A stretch of DNA of 64,000 nucleotides, taken from Cohnella ginsengisoli (lineage in GTDB: Bacteria; Bacillota; Bacilli; Paenibacillales; Paenibacillaceae). The notes beneath the pieces were generated by a model. The model searched no databases. It had not been told where the DNA came from and worked only from the letters and a program-made list of their open reading frames with translations. The DNA is taken from NCBI RefSeq assembly GCF_029525555.1, contig NZ_JAPDHZ010000003.1, positions 930,001 through 994,000 on the forward strand. The letters are read 5' to 3'. How positions within the stretch are numbered: the first letter of the stretch is position 1; each line of letters begins with the position of its first letter. Positions 9,488-18,103 of this stretch are shown piece by piece. The position numbers were made by a program, and so were the translations under genes.

Positions 9488-9522
9488 CCTTTATAGTAGA
9501 ATGCCAATAATTACTATAAAGG
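9488..9522 (-). promoter_or_regulatory. Inverted repeat overlapping the ribosome binding site of the SLH gene
   Basis: A perfect 11-base inverted repeat (CCTTTATAGTA and TACTATAAAGG) with a 13-base loop. In the mRNA the 3' arm contains the AAAGG half of the AAAGGAGG ribosome binding site that serves the GTG at 9473. It could hide the site by folding, or be a DNA operator; the sequence alone does not decide. Confidence 0.6.
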
Positions 9523-9616
9523 ATAATACGACAAAAAAACGATAGCGTATTTATCGCTCTCGTGAGGGTTCGCAATATGAAAGAACGGGGCGAGGTAAAA
9601 CCGTGCGTTTTAATCA

Positions 9617-9656
9617 GGAGTTCCCGCTTGACGGGAAAGCGCTTAGGGGGAACTCC
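9617..9656 (-). terminator. Probable terminator after the 103-residue unknown gene
   Basis: Inverted repeat GGAGTTCCC / GGGGAACTCC flanking a 21-base loop, 22 bases after the stop codon of the small gene. Only a weak T tract follows on the minus strand, so this call is tentative. Confidence 0.5.
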
Positions 9657-9678
9657 GCTGGGCCACGGGCCGGTTGCG

Positions 9679-9990
9679 CTAAGCTTTTTTGCCTGCGTAC
9701 TCGGCGTTCGCCGTATCGAGCATCGACTTCCAGTCGGGGAAGTTGGTCTCTCTGGCGACGTGCCGTTCCCACAGCTCCTCATGAATGTTTTTGATATCCT
9801 CATGGGAGTATACCTGGAAGTTGCCCTTCTCGAGAAACGCGAGGAACGAGCCGAAGTTCGTGTGCTTGCTCATGAAAGCTTCGTTAAACAGCTTATCCAG
9901 CGAGACATGGTTCGGATCCTCTTGGAACGTGCGCTGGCCCTGCAAGTCTTTTAACAATTCATCCATCGACATCGGTTTTTGCTTTTTCAA
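9679..9990 (-). CDS. Conserved hypothetical protein, 103 residues
   Basis: I do not recognise a family. The frame is open further upstream, but the best start is the TTG at 9990, which has AGGAG 7 bases ahead; the protein then begins with two lysines and MSMDELLKDLQGQ. It is acidic, soluble and probably helical, with no signal peptide or membrane segment, and contains FGSFLAFLEKGNFQ and a charged segment around IHEELWERHVARETNF. A stem-loop follows the stop. The clear start site, good codon use and discrete position support a real gene. No neighbour suggests a role. Confidence 0.72.
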   Translation of the reverse strand: MKKQKPMSMDELLKDLQGQRTFQEDPNHVSLDKLFNEAFMSKHTNFGSFLAFLEKGNFQVYSHEDIKNIHEELWERHVARETNFPDWKSMLDTANAEYAGKKA

Positions 9991-10399
9991 ACGACCACTC
10001 CTAATTTTTAACGATACTCCATTATTGCCGCATTCCGCCAAAGTTACAAGTCAGAGGCACGATTTCTCCTCCTTATCCGAGCGGAAACAAAAGAAAATGA
10101 TTTAAAAAGCCGGGTTCTAACGTTACCTCATTCCGCTGAAGCGGCTCATGGACAAGGCAATAGGGTTCGTATCCGTTCTAATTGCCACGGCAGCGCCGAT
10201 GAAGATTGTACGAGGTTGGAGCCGACTAACTAGGCGGCGGAAAGGTGTTGGGGGCCGAAGTAATCGGAAAACCGGATTTCTCGGCAATCGCGCCCAAAAA
10301 AGCTCGCTGCCGGATTCCTCCTCGATTCCGGTCGTTGCATGACCGATTATAGAGCGCCCCGCCATCCCCTTACTCGCCACCGGCTCCAAACGCATTTCT
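9991..10399. other. Gene-free stretch of about 410 bases
   Basis: Holds the upstream region of the 103-residue gene and the 3' flank of the TetR gene. The open frames here have no convincing start sites or family signature. I see no RNA gene or strong terminator. Confidence 0.5.
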
Positions 10400-11296
10400 C
10401 TAGTCCCGCAGCATCTGCATCGCCCAGCGGCGCATTCTGGCCACGTACGGCTCAAGCTCGTGCTCGGTCGCCAGCTCGTTGAGCAGCGCCGTGACGAGGA
10501 AGCGCCGCGGCGCTTCCTTCTCCCCCTCTTCCCGAAGCATGTCCAAGAGCTGCTCCAGCTCCCGCTTGCGCGCGTTAGGCACGCTCAGCTCGCGGATCGT
10601 GGAGGCCGCCTGCTCGAGCACCAAGGCGCCGCAGCGCTCGATCGCTTCCTGCAGCGTCTCCGGCCGCTCGGACTCGAATTCCTTCATGAGGTCGGCCGTG
10701 AGCATCGGCTCCGCCTTCCGCGAGAGCAGTCCCGCGACCAGATCGTCCATCCGGTCGGCGAAGTAAGACGCCAGCGCCGGCACCGAGATCGGCTTGGCGA
10801 ACATCTTGATCAGGTGAAGATACTCCTTCGCCATCGCGTTCAAAATCATGACCGCATCCCAAATATGCGGCTCGAGCGCCTCCCCGTACCGACGCTGCAG
10901 CACGCCCCGATTGTAGTTGAGCAGCTTGGCGCGCTTGCGGAACATCAGCAGTCCGAGCTTGTCGCCGGGAATCGCGGGCTTCTCCTTCAGCGAATTCGCG
11001 ACGAATAAGCCGCGATTGAGAAAATAGTCGAGCTGATGGCGGATCTCCTCGACGAACAGCTCGCGCGGGGACAGCCCCGTCCGTTCGCGGATCTGTTCGG
11101 AATCCTCCATGATCCGCGCGAAATGAACTTCCATGATCTCGATGTACAGGTCCTCCTTGGAAGGAAAAAACTTGTACAGCGAGCCCTTGGCGATGCTGCA
11201 GTCGTCCGCTATATCTTGAATGGAAGTCGCCTCGTAGCCTTTCTCCGCAAACATGCGCTCGGCCGACTCTATAATTTTGTTTTTAAGGATGCTCAT
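10400..11296 (-). CDS. TetR/AcrR-family transcriptional regulator
   Basis: A 298-residue one-component repressor. The first 50 residues form the TetR helix-turn-helix domain (AERMFAEKGYEATSIQDIA, then CSIAKGSLYKFFPSKEDLY). The remaining, unusually long C-terminal part is helical and would bind a ligand and dimerise. It is divergently transcribed from a DHA2 drug-efflux gene, with a large dyad and a promoter in between, so it most likely represses that transporter and perhaps itself. The ATG at 11296 is preceded by AGGAGG (cctcct on the plus strand at 11301-11306). The inducer is unknown. Confidence 0.9.
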   Translation of the reverse strand: MSILKNKIIESAERMFAEKGYEATSIQDIADDCSIAKGSLYKFFPSKEDLYIEIMEVHFARIMEDSEQIRERTGLSPRELFVEEIRHQLDYFLNRGLFVANSLKEKPAIPGDKLGLLMFRKRAKLLNYNRGVLQRRYGEALEPHIWDAVMILNAMAKEYLHLIKMFAKPISVPALASYFADRMDDLVAGLLSRKAEPMLTADLMKEFESERPETLQEAIERCGALVLEQAASTIRELSVPNARKRELEQLLDMLREEGEKEAPRRFLVTALLNELATEHELEPYVARMRRWAMQMLRD

Positions 11297-11318
11297 GGGC
11301 CCTCCTGAAAAATAAGGA

Positions 11319-11347
11319 TTGACAAAGACTTCCTAACACGATAAAAA
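11319..11347 (+). promoter_or_regulatory. Probable sigma-A promoter of the DHA2 efflux gene
   Basis: TTGACA at 11319-11324, a 17-base spacer, then TAAAAA at 11342-11347, pointing to the transporter gene. The -35 is a perfect match and the -10 is weak. Confidence 0.55.
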
Positions 11348-11360
11348 TAGGCCTGTAGCC

Positions 11361-11402
11361 TTTTATGACTGTACGGTTTTTGTTAAAACCACTTAGTCAA
11401 AA
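11361..11402. promoter_or_regulatory. Probable TetR operator (large dyad)
   Basis: Nested inverted repeats centred on TGTT at 11381-11384: GGTTTT/AAAACC, then GACT/AGTC, then TTTT/AAAA. It lies just downstream of the likely promoter and before the efflux gene start, where a bound TetR dimer would block transcription. Assignment to the adjacent TetR protein is inferred from position. Confidence 0.6.
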
Positions 11403-11466
11403 GTTAACGGAAATTCGGAAATCCGTCAAGGCACAGGCCCTTATTCAGAAAGGAATGAGTACACAC

Positions 11467-12954
11467 ATGGCAAACCCGCGCACGGCCTCTCCCGCCCAAG
11501 CAGAGCCCTTCTCGCTGCTCAAGCTGCTGCCGCCGCTCCTCGCCGTTATTATCGGCATGTTCATGGTTATCCTTGACACCACGGTCGTCAACAATGCGAT
11601 CCCGACGCTGGTCGACGACTTCGGCACCACGCTCCACCATCTGCAGTGGGCCGTCACGGGTTATACGCTGGCGCTGTCCGCCGTCATTCCGCTAGCCGGC
11701 TGGATGACCGACAAATTCGGCTCCAAACGCGTTTTTATCGCGACGATCGTGCTATTCTCGCTCGGCTCCGCATTATGCGCGCTCGCGACGAATACGGAAC
11801 AGCTCGTCGTCTTCCGCGTCATCCAGGGCATCGGCGGCGGCATGGTCGCCCCGATCGGCATGGCGCTCGTCTTCCGCATCTCGCCCCCCGAGAAGCGCGG
11901 CGCCGTCATGGGCGTGCTCGGCATCCCGATCCTGCTCGCGCCCGCGCTCGGACCGGTGCTGTCCGGCTATTTCGTCGAATACGTCTCGTGGCACTGGATC
12001 TTCCTCATCAACCTGCCGATCGGCGTCGCCGCCGTTTTCGTCGCGTGGCGCTATCTGCCCGCATTCGAACGCGGCAAGCCGCCGGCGCTAGACATCCTCG
12101 GCATGATCCTCGGCCCCATCGCCTTCGCCATGCTGGCGTTCGGCGTCAGCGAAGGCGGCACGGATTGGGGTTCTTCCCGCACGTTGACCGGCCTGATCGT
12201 CGGCGGCGTCGCGCTGGTGCTGTTCGTCATCGTCGAGCTGCGGCACCGCCAGCCGCTGCTTGAACTGCGCGTATTCCGCAGCTTCGCCTTCACGCAAGGC
12301 ATTATCCTGTCCTGGATTCTGTATGCGGCGCTGTTCGGCTCGATCATCCTTTTCCCGCTCATGCTTCAGCAGGTCAAGGGCTATACGCCGCTGGAAACCG
12401 GTCTGATCCTGCTGCCGCAGGCGCTCGGCTCCATGCTGTGCATGCCGATCGGCGGGCGGCTGTTCGATCGCATCGGCGCGCGTCCGATCGTCATCACCGG
12501 CACCATTTTTATATCGGCCGCCCTGCTCATCATGTCCCAGATCACGCTCGACCGTCCGCTTTACGTCATCATGCTCAATCTGTTCCTGCTCGGCTGCGGC
12601 ATGGGGCTATCGATGATGACGATGAACACGTACATCCTCAGCACCGCGCCCCGGGATCTCGTCGGCCGCGTCACGCCGCTGACCAACTCGGCCCAGCAGG
12701 TCATCGTCTCCTTCGCTGTCGCCGGGCTAACCGGTTATCTGGCCACGCACAGCGACAAGGTCATGGCCGCCTACAAAGGCCCGAACCCCCTCGAAGCGGC
12801 AGTCGGCGCCTTCGGCGACACGTTCCTGCTCACTTCCGGCTTCGCGATCGCCGGCTTCGTGCTGAGCCTGTTCGTCCGCCGCATCAAGCCCGCCGCGCAG
12901 AAGAACGGCTCCGGCGAAGCGCGGGCGGAGGAGAGCGTGCTGGCGGGGCATTAA
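11467..12954 (+). CDS. DHA2-family MFS multidrug transporter (EmrB/QacA type)
   Basis: A proton-driven drug exporter of about 495 residues with 14 predicted membrane segments, the hallmark of DHA2. Family motifs: MVILDTTVVNNAIPTL in helix 1 (motif D1), GWMTDKFGSKRVF after helix 2 (motif A), RVIQGIGGG in helix 4 and GPVLSGYF in helix 5 (motif C). In-frame ATGs lie at 11455 and 11467; AAAGGA sits directly against the first and 12 bases from the second, so I prefer 11467, but this is uncertain. The divergent TetR gene and the dyad at 11361-11402 suggest drug-inducible expression. A strong terminator follows. Confidence 0.92.
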   Translation: MANPRTASPAQAEPFSLLKLLPPLLAVIIGMFMVILDTTVVNNAIPTLVDDFGTTLHHLQWAVTGYTLALSAVIPLAGWMTDKFGSKRVFIATIVLFSLGSALCALATNTEQLVVFRVIQGIGGGMVAPIGMALVFRISPPEKRGAVMGVLGIPILLAPALGPVLSGYFVEYVSWHWIFLINLPIGVAAVFVAWRYLPAFERGKPPALDILGMILGPIAFAMLAFGVSEGGTDWGSSRTLTGLIVGGVALVLFVIVELRHRQPLLELRVFRSFAFTQGIILSWILYAALFGSIILFPLMLQQVKGYTPLETGLILLPQALGSMLCMPIGGRLFDRIGARPIVITGTIFISAALLIMSQITLDRPLYVIMLNLFLLGCGMGLSMMTMNTYILSTAPRDLVGRVTPLTNSAQQVIVSFAVAGLTGYLATHSDKVMAAYKGPNPLEAAVGAFGDTFLLTSGFAIAGFVLSLFVRRIKPAAQKNGSGEARAEESVLAGH

Positions 12955-12995
12955 AGCGATAGCTCCGTGCAACTCGTACCGAGTTATACGTGATG

Positions 12996-13049
12996 GCGCC
13001 ATCCGCGCCGGCCCCGCTTATCGCGGCGCCGGCGCGGATGGCGCTTTTT
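12996..13049 (+). terminator. Rho-independent terminator after the DHA2 transporter gene
   Basis: A perfect 17-base GC-rich stem (12996-13012 with 13028-13044) followed by TTTTT at 13045-13049. Confidence 0.9.
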
Positions 13050-13158
13050 GCGTTGCACGGTTTTTCCGGTTAACTCGCCGCTCCGAATGCGTCAAGAAAC
13101 ACAAAGGAACCTACCTCAACCTGAGGTGGTTCCCGGCATGCGTCATTCACGTAGAAGA

Positions 13159-13530
13159 TTAATTCGACGGATAAGCGAAAACGACCTCATGCACGCTCAG
13201 CTTCGCGCCAAGCATGATGCCGCCGCCGGGCCGCGCTTGCTCGCCGTGCCCCCCCGGATGCTGCGCCGGCTCCGCGCCGGCTTCCGGCTTCGGACGGGCA
13301 TGCGCGTGCGCCTGCTTGAACGCATCGCTGTTCACCCAGCCGTCGAAGGATTCGCGGTCTTCCCAAGTCGTGCACACTTTGAGCTCGTCGTGCTCCTCCA
13401 GCGATTCGGTCAGCAGCTCCATCCGGACGAAGCCCGGCGCGTGTTGGACGCCCTTCGGATTTTTGAAGCGCTCGGCAACTTCCGCGACATGCCCCGATTT
13501 TACTTTAATCGTATTGATAGCGACGATCAT
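13159..13530 (-). CDS. IsdG-family haem-degrading monooxygenase
   Basis: A 123-residue antibiotic-biosynthesis-monooxygenase-fold protein that would open haem to release iron in the cytoplasm. It matches the S. aureus IsdG/IsdI pattern around the active site: Asn6 (AINTIKV), Trp65 and His75 in FDGWVNSDAFKQAHAH, corresponding to Asn7, Trp67 and His77 of IsdG. The N-terminal region (ERFKNPKGVQHAPGF) also matches. A low-complexity insertion rich in Gly, Pro, Ala and His (about 80-105) precedes the last strand. The ATG at 13530 has AAGGA 9 bases ahead; the upstream in-frame ATG has no usable site. I see no Fur box or haem uptake genes nearby. Confidence 0.85.
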   Translation of the reverse strand: MIVAINTIKVKSGHVAEVAERFKNPKGVQHAPGFVRMELLTESLEEHDELKVCTTWEDRESFDGWVNSDAFKQAHAHARPKPEAGAEPAQHPGGHGEQARPGGGIMLGAKLSVHEVVFAYPSN

Positions 13531-13673
13531 GCACCACATTCCTTCCCCTGTCGGTTTGTACCTATTGTAGCAAAGGGGGGAATCGGGGCTCAAACAGCGT
13601 CCGGTTGCGATGCGCGATAGTGGAGCCTTGATGAGCGCTAAAGCACCGACTTTCTGGAGATAGTTGTCAATAA

Positions 13674-13838
13674 GCAGTTATTTCCCCTCCAATCGCATAT
13701 CCGCAAAAAAAATAAGTGTCAAAAGGCCCCTAATTCCCGCTCAAACGTCATATTCTCGCATCCCGCAAGAAAATAACTGCCTTTTAACAACAAACTGCTG
13801 CATACTTCCGAGTCCGCACGAAATAACTGCCTTTTAAC
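13674..13838. repeat. Short intergenic repeats containing AAATAACTGC
   Basis: The 18-mer AAATAACTGCCTTTTAAC occurs exactly at 13771-13788 and 13821-13838, each preceded by a CCGCA-like block. A degenerate third copy starts near 13710, and the inverted core GCAGTTATTT lies at 13674-13683. All are in the non-coding gap between the haem oxygenase and flavin reductase genes. The function is unknown. Confidence 0.6.
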
Positions 13839-13866
13839 CCTTATTCCATGCTGAACCGCGCAGAAC

Positions 13867-13899
13867 AAAAAACCCCTGCCGGTTCGACCGGCAAGGGGG
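13867..13899 (-). terminator. Rho-independent terminator after the flavin reductase gene
   Basis: On the minus strand a stem of CCCCTTGCCGG and CCGGCAGGGG around the loop TCGAA is followed by six T residues. Confidence 0.88.
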
Positions 13900-13930
13900 C
13901 AGGATTGTTCAGACTTCGTTACATAGCGAA

Positions 13931-14470
13931 TTACTTGCGAATCGTCTTCAGCCCCGTGGACCAGGAAATCACTTGATCCAGCATTTGGCCGAGCGAGGTC
14001 GCCTGCACGTCCTTCGGCTTGAAGACGGAGCCGTTCTCGAAGTCGGTGAACAGGGAGAGCGCCGGATGCACGCGCACGTCCGCGACCGACAGCTCGCCGA
14101 GGATGCCGCGGAGATGCTCCGCCGCGCGGGCGCCGCCGACCGAGCCGTAAGAAACGATGCCGGCCGCCTTGTCGTTCCATTCCTTGCGCACGTAGTCGAG
14201 CGCATTCTTGAGCGCGCCCGTGATGGAGTGGTTGTACTCCTGCACGATGAACACGAATCCGTCGCAGCTATCGATCTTCGCCGTCCATGCTGCGGCACCG
14301 GAAGCGTCCTGACCCGGCTCGCCGAGCAGCGGCAGCTTAAAATCCGCGATGTCGATGATCTCGTATTCGGCGTCGCCGCGCTTGTCCGCGAGCGCCTTCA
14401 CCCATTCGCCTACCTGCGGGCTGAGGCGGCCTTCGCGCGTGCTGCCCAGGATAATGCCGATCTTCAACAT
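13931..14470 (-). CDS. NADPH-dependent FMN reductase-family oxidoreductase
   Basis: A 179-residue flavodoxin-like oxidoreductase of the NADPH:FMN reductase / azoreductase group, cytosolic. The phosphate-binding loop GSTREGRLSPQVGEWV near the N-terminus and the second FMN loop (VQEYNHSITGALKNALDYV) are diagnostic, as is GSVGGARAAEHLR. The ATG at 14470 has GGGAGG 7 bases ahead; the open frame upstream is not coding in character. It is followed by a terminator. It could reduce quinones, azo compounds or metals; the substrate cannot be told from sequence. Confidence 0.9.
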   Translation of the reverse strand: MLKIGIILGSTREGRLSPQVGEWVKALADKRGDAEYEIIDIADFKLPLLGEPGQDASGAAAWTAKIDSCDGFVFIVQEYNHSITGALKNALDYVRKEWNDKAAGIVSYGSVGGARAAEHLRGILGELSVADVRVHPALSLFTDFENGSVFKPKDVQATSLGQMLDQVISWSTGLKTIRK

Positions 14471-14597
14471 TAGATTTCCTCCCTTGGCCTTAAGTACGTT
14501 CAATTCATTGTAACACCTGCTCCAGCATGATCCAAAACTCCGTCCGGTTATGGCGCGAATCCCGGACATCGCCAAATATTGCCACGGACGCAAGAAA

Positions 14598-15452
14598 CTA
14601 GGAACGCGGTCCGGGCGCCGCGTATGCCGCTTCCGGCAACTCGATCATCGCAGGCGATGGCGCGATGCCGAGACAGCGGCACATGAGCGGGGCCAGCAGC
14701 AACTGCGGCAGAGCAGCTTCGCCGCGTCCCCGCTCCAGCATAAACCGCGCGTCTCCCAGCAGATAAAGCGGAACGCTTCGCTCCTCGGACGCCGTGCCTC
14801 CATGCTGTCCGGACGCGCTCATCCCGTGGTCCGAGGTGACGAGGACGCGGTAGCCGCGCGCCAGCCATTCCGGCAAGAGAGACGCCAGCATGCCGTCAGC
14901 CGCCCGCACGGCCGCCTCGTACTGCGGGCTCTCGCCGCCGAACTTGTGGCCCGCGTCGTCGACGTTCATCGTATGAACGTACAGGAAATGCGGGTCGTAC
15001 GCTTGTCTCAGATGCTCGGCGTCCGCGAACAGATGACTGTCCGGGTAATGGTCTTCGAAGTAAAAGACGCCGTGCTGGATCGGCTTGTCCGCGTCATGCT
15101 GATGGCGGTCCGTCAGCGGCTGGAAAGGCGCCGCGTTGTACAGCTCGCTGACCCAATGATAAGCTGCTGCGGCCGTCCTCAGTCCCGCGCCGGCGGCGAG
15201 ATGGAATACGCTTCGCTCGCGGCTCAGACGCGCGATATGATTGGCCGCGATGCCGTTCTGCGCGGCCGGCGTGCCGGTCAGCAGCACCTCGTAGAGCGGG
15301 CGCGACAAGCTCGGGAGCTCGGACCGGACTTTATGGCAGACCGCTTCGCCCTGCTCGGCCAGATGCTCCATATAGCCCAGATAGCGGCGCGCGGCGTCGT
15401 ATCTGAGTCCGTCGAGCACGACGACGACGAGCTTCGGTGACGTTGGATTCAT
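14598..15452 (-). CDS. Alkaline-phosphatase-superfamily hydrolase (phosphodiesterase-like)
   Basis: A 284-residue enzyme of the alkaline phosphatase / nucleotide pyrophosphatase superfamily. Metal-ligand motifs are visible in order: LVVVVLDGLRYD (residues 8-19), the nucleophile region SLSRPLYEVLLTGTP (about 48-60), HTMNVDDAGHKFGG, and VTSDHGMSASGQHGG. There is no signal peptide, so it acts in the cytoplasm, unlike secreted phosphatases. It is the last gene of an operon with an ABC importer and a DeoR regulator (15-base gap), which suggests hydrolysis of an imported phosphoester or phosphonate. Phosphonoacetate hydrolase is a relative, but the substrate is not established. Confidence 0.82.
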   Translation of the reverse strand: MNPTSPKLVVVVLDGLRYDAARRYLGYMEHLAEQGEAVCHKVRSELPSLSRPLYEVLLTGTPAAQNGIAANHIARLSRERSVFHLAAGAGLRTAAAAYHWVSELYNAAPFQPLTDRHQHDADKPIQHGVFYFEDHYPDSHLFADAEHLRQAYDPHFLYVHTMNVDDAGHKFGGESPQYEAAVRAADGMLASLLPEWLARGYRVLVTSDHGMSASGQHGGTASEERSVPLYLLGDARFMLERGRGEAALPQLLLAPLMCRCLGIAPSPAMIELPEAAYAAPGPRS

Positions 15453-15467
15453 GCACGCTCTCCTCCT

Positions 15468-16253
15468 TTAATTGGCTACCGTCCATTGCAGGCGATGGGC
15501 GCGCAGCGTCTGCGCCCACTCCCGCGGCGCGGCGACGTTGCTGACGATCGTATGGACGTTCCTCAGCGGGACGATCTCCACGAACGCTTCCTTGTTCAGC
15601 TTGGAGTCGTCCGCGAGCACGATCGTCTGTCCGGCCGCCTCCGCCATTCGCCTGGACATGCCCGTTTCCCCGAGATCGTAATCGCTGACGCCCCGGTTCG
15701 GAGACACGCCGCCGACCGAGATGAAGGCTTTGTCGACCCGAAACTGCGAGATCATCCGCTCGGCCATCGTGCCGGACATCGACTGCTGCTCCGGGTTCAG
15801 CTCGCCGCCGATGACGATGATCTTGCCGGTAAAACGACCGCCGTTCAGCGACTCCATAAGATGGTAGGCAACGGCCAGCGAGTTGGTCAGCACGGTGAGT
15901 CGCTCGCAGCCCGAGATCGCCTTGGCCAGCTCCAGCGTCGTCGTGCCGACGTCGATGGCGATCGTGTCCCCCGACGAGATGAGCGCGGCGGCCGCCCGGC
16001 CGATGCGTTCCTTCTCCTGCGCCTTTTCCTTCTGACGCTGCAGATAAGGAGGCTCATAGTTGGTCTGCTTGCTCGGCACCGCGCCTCCGTAGACGCGCTT
16101 CGCCAGCCCTTCCCGCTCCAGCAGCAGCAGGTCGCGGCGCACCGTCTCCTCGGACACGGCGAACCGCAGCGACAGTTCGGGCACCTTGACGCGACCGTCC
16201 AGCTTCAACTGGTCGACGATGACGCGCTTGCGTTCTTCCGACGAGATGGACAT
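15468..16253 (-). CDS. DeoR/GlpR-family transcriptional regulator
   Basis: A 261-residue repressor. The N-terminal DeoR helix-turn-helix is clear (VKVPELSLRFAVSEETVRRD, then LEREGLAKRVYGGAV), and the C-terminal sugar-phosphate-sensing domain carries IAIDVGTTTLELAKAI and VLTNSLAVAYHL. DeoR proteins usually respond to phosphorylated sugars or related metabolites. It lies inside the importer operon, 5 bases after the ATPase gene and 15 before the phosphohydrolase gene, so it probably regulates this operon in response to a phosphorylated product. Confidence 0.92.
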   Translation of the reverse strand: MSISSEERKRVIVDQLKLDGRVKVPELSLRFAVSEETVRRDLLLLEREGLAKRVYGGAVPSKQTNYEPPYLQRQKEKAQEKERIGRAAAALISSGDTIAIDVGTTTLELAKAISGCERLTVLTNSLAVAYHLMESLNGGRFTGKIIVIGGELNPEQQSMSGTMAERMISQFRVDKAFISVGGVSPNRGVSDYDLGETGMSRRMAEAAGQTIVLADDSKLNKEAFVEIVPLRNVHTIVSNVAAPREWAQTLRAHRLQWTVAN

Positions 16254-16258
16254 ATGCC

Positions 16259-17296
16259 TTAAGCTCCTTCTTGCTCCAAATGCAGCAGCTGCGATTCGTC
16301 AAGCGCCAGGCGGATGGGACTCCGCTCGGCGAGCGGCAGCGAACGGCCGTCGTTCAGCGCATCGATCGTGAGCCGCACGCCTGCCGCTTCGACGCCGTAC
16401 CGGATGACGTTGCCGAGGATGGATACGGTATGAATCGTGCCCTCCGCGATGCGCCGGTCCGTCCCAAGCGATTCGGCGCTTCCTTTCAGCAGCGAGACCG
16501 ATTCGGGACGAATGGCGAAGCTTTGCGCGGCGCTGTCCACCTTGCCGAACAGCTTGAACGCGTCCGTACGGCTGAGCACGTTGTAGCTGCCCATGAACCG
16601 GGCGACGAATTCGGTCCGGGGCTTCGTATAGATCGCCTCCGGGGCGCCTTCCTGAACGATGCGGCCTTTGTTCATCAGGCACACCCGGTCGGACAAGGTC
16701 AGCGCCTCTTCTTGATCGTGCGTGACGAAAATCGTCGTCATGTTAAACTGCCGCTGGATCGCGCGGATCTCCGACCGCAGGTTTTTGCGAATCTGCGCGT
16801 CGAGCGCGCTTAGCGGCTCGTCTAGCAGGAGCACCTTGGGACGGACGGCCAAGGAACGCGCGAGCGCCACCCGCTGCTGCTGCCCGCCGGAGAGCTGCTG
16901 GGGATATGCGTCCCGCTTGTCCGTCAGCTCGACGATGGCGAGCAGCTCCTCGGACCTGCTCTTCCTGGCCGCTTTGTCGACGCCTCGCATCTTCAATCCG
17001 TATTCGATATTTTGGCTGACGGTCAGGTTCGGGAACAGCGCATACGCCTGAAACACCATGCCGATCTCCCGGCTCCGCGGCGGCAGGTTGGCGATATCTT
17101 TGCCATCCAGCAAAATCCGGCCGCCGTCGATGTCCGAGAGCCCCGCGATGCAGCGCAGCATGGTGCTTTTGCCGCAGCCCGAAGGTCCGAGCAGCGTCAC
17201 GAGCTCGCCTTCGCGAATCTGCAGGTTAACTTCGTCCAGCACGTTCGCGGACCCGAATCGCTTGCGGATGCCTTGCAGCTCCAGATAGTCGCTCAT
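16259..17296 (-). CDS. ABC transporter ATP-binding protein (PotA/FbpC/PhnT type)
   Basis: A 345-residue ATPase that powers the importer formed by the two permeases encoded upstream. Walker A (GPSGCGKST), Q-loop (VFQAYALFPNL), signature (LSGGQQQR), Walker B (VLLLDEPLSALD) and the switch histidine (VTHDQEEA) are all present, followed by a C-terminal TOBE-like regulatory region from about residue 240. The start ATG overlaps the stop of the preceding permease (ATGA). The architecture is that of spermidine, ferric iron or 2-aminoethylphosphonate importers. Confidence 0.93.
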   Translation of the reverse strand: MSDYLELQGIRKRFGSANVLDEVNLQIREGELVTLLGPSGCGKSTMLRCIAGLSDIDGGRILLDGKDIANLPPRSREIGMVFQAYALFPNLTVSQNIEYGLKMRGVDKAARKSRSEELLAIVELTDKRDAYPQQLSGGQQQRVALARSLAVRPKVLLLDEPLSALDAQIRKNLRSEIRAIQRQFNMTTIFVTHDQEEALTLSDRVCLMNKGRIVQEGAPEAIYTKPRTEFVARFMGSYNVLSRTDAFKLFGKVDSAAQSFAIRPESVSLLKGSAESLGTDRRIAEGTIHTVSILGNVIRYGVEAAGVRLTIDALNDGRSLPLAERSPIRLALDESQLLHLEQEGA

Positions 17297-18103
17297 CGTT
17301 TCATGCCTCCGTTTACTTTTTGGCCCAGCTTCATGAGCAAGGCAGACAAGATCAAGATAAACGCGAAATAAGTGATCGCGATGGCGCTGGCCAGATGCCC
17401 GCTCTCGCCCATCCGCCGATAAAGGTACACTTGGATCGTCTGGATCTGCCCGCCGACGAGCATGTTGGTCATCACGAACTCGCCGAACAGCACCGAGAAC
17501 GACAGCAGCGCGGAGACGAGCACGCCGGGCCATATATTCGGCAAAATGACCGACGCGAACGCGCGCATCCGGCTCGCGCCGAGCAGCTCCGCGGCGGCGA
17601 GCAGCGGACCGGCCGATACCGTCAGCAGACTGTTGCGGATGCCCTGGTACATATAAGGCAGCACGACGACGAAGTAGGCGCCGAGCAAAATATACGCCGT
17701 GCCCGAAATGTTGAGCGGACCGGAGGAGTAGGCTCGGATAAGTCCGACCGCCGCCACGACGCCGGGCACTGCGTAGGGAAGCACCACGATGCCCTTCATG
17801 AGCGACTCCAGCCTCGGCATATAGAGCGTGATGACGAACACCGCGGGGGAGCATGACGAGCAGGCTGATCGCGACGCCGATCAAGCAGAGATAAAGCGAG
17901 GTCCAGAGCGACTCCAGGAAACGAAGATCCCGGAACATGCCGCGGAACCACTCGAGCGTCCAGCTCTCGGGCAAGACCGTCGTCTGCCACTCCTTGGCGA
18001 ACGCATAAATGCAGGTAGCCAGGAGAGGCAGCAGCAAATAGACCATGAGCAGCAGCATCAGCGAGCGATGCGCGGGGCCCGCCCGCCTGGTCGAGGCTTC
18101 CAT
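17293..18103 (-). CDS. ABC transporter permease, second subunit (frameshifted)
   Basis: A PotC-like permease of about 270 residues, split by one base. The 5' part from the ATG at 18103 (GGAGGAG ahead) encodes MEASTRRAGPAHRSL, a membrane helix and the start of the permease domain (LCLIGVAISLLVMLP). The 3' part continues in another frame with AVFVITLYMPRLESL, SAGPLLAAAELLGASRM (EAA loop) and the last helices. The join is the run of five G at 17845-17849; four would restore one frame. The start shares one base with the stop of the upstream permease. Confidence 0.85.

Noticed and set aside
13040..13160. A Fur box upstream or downstream of the IsdG-like gene
   Set aside because: I looked for a GATAATGATAATCATTATC-like palindrome near the gene and saw none.
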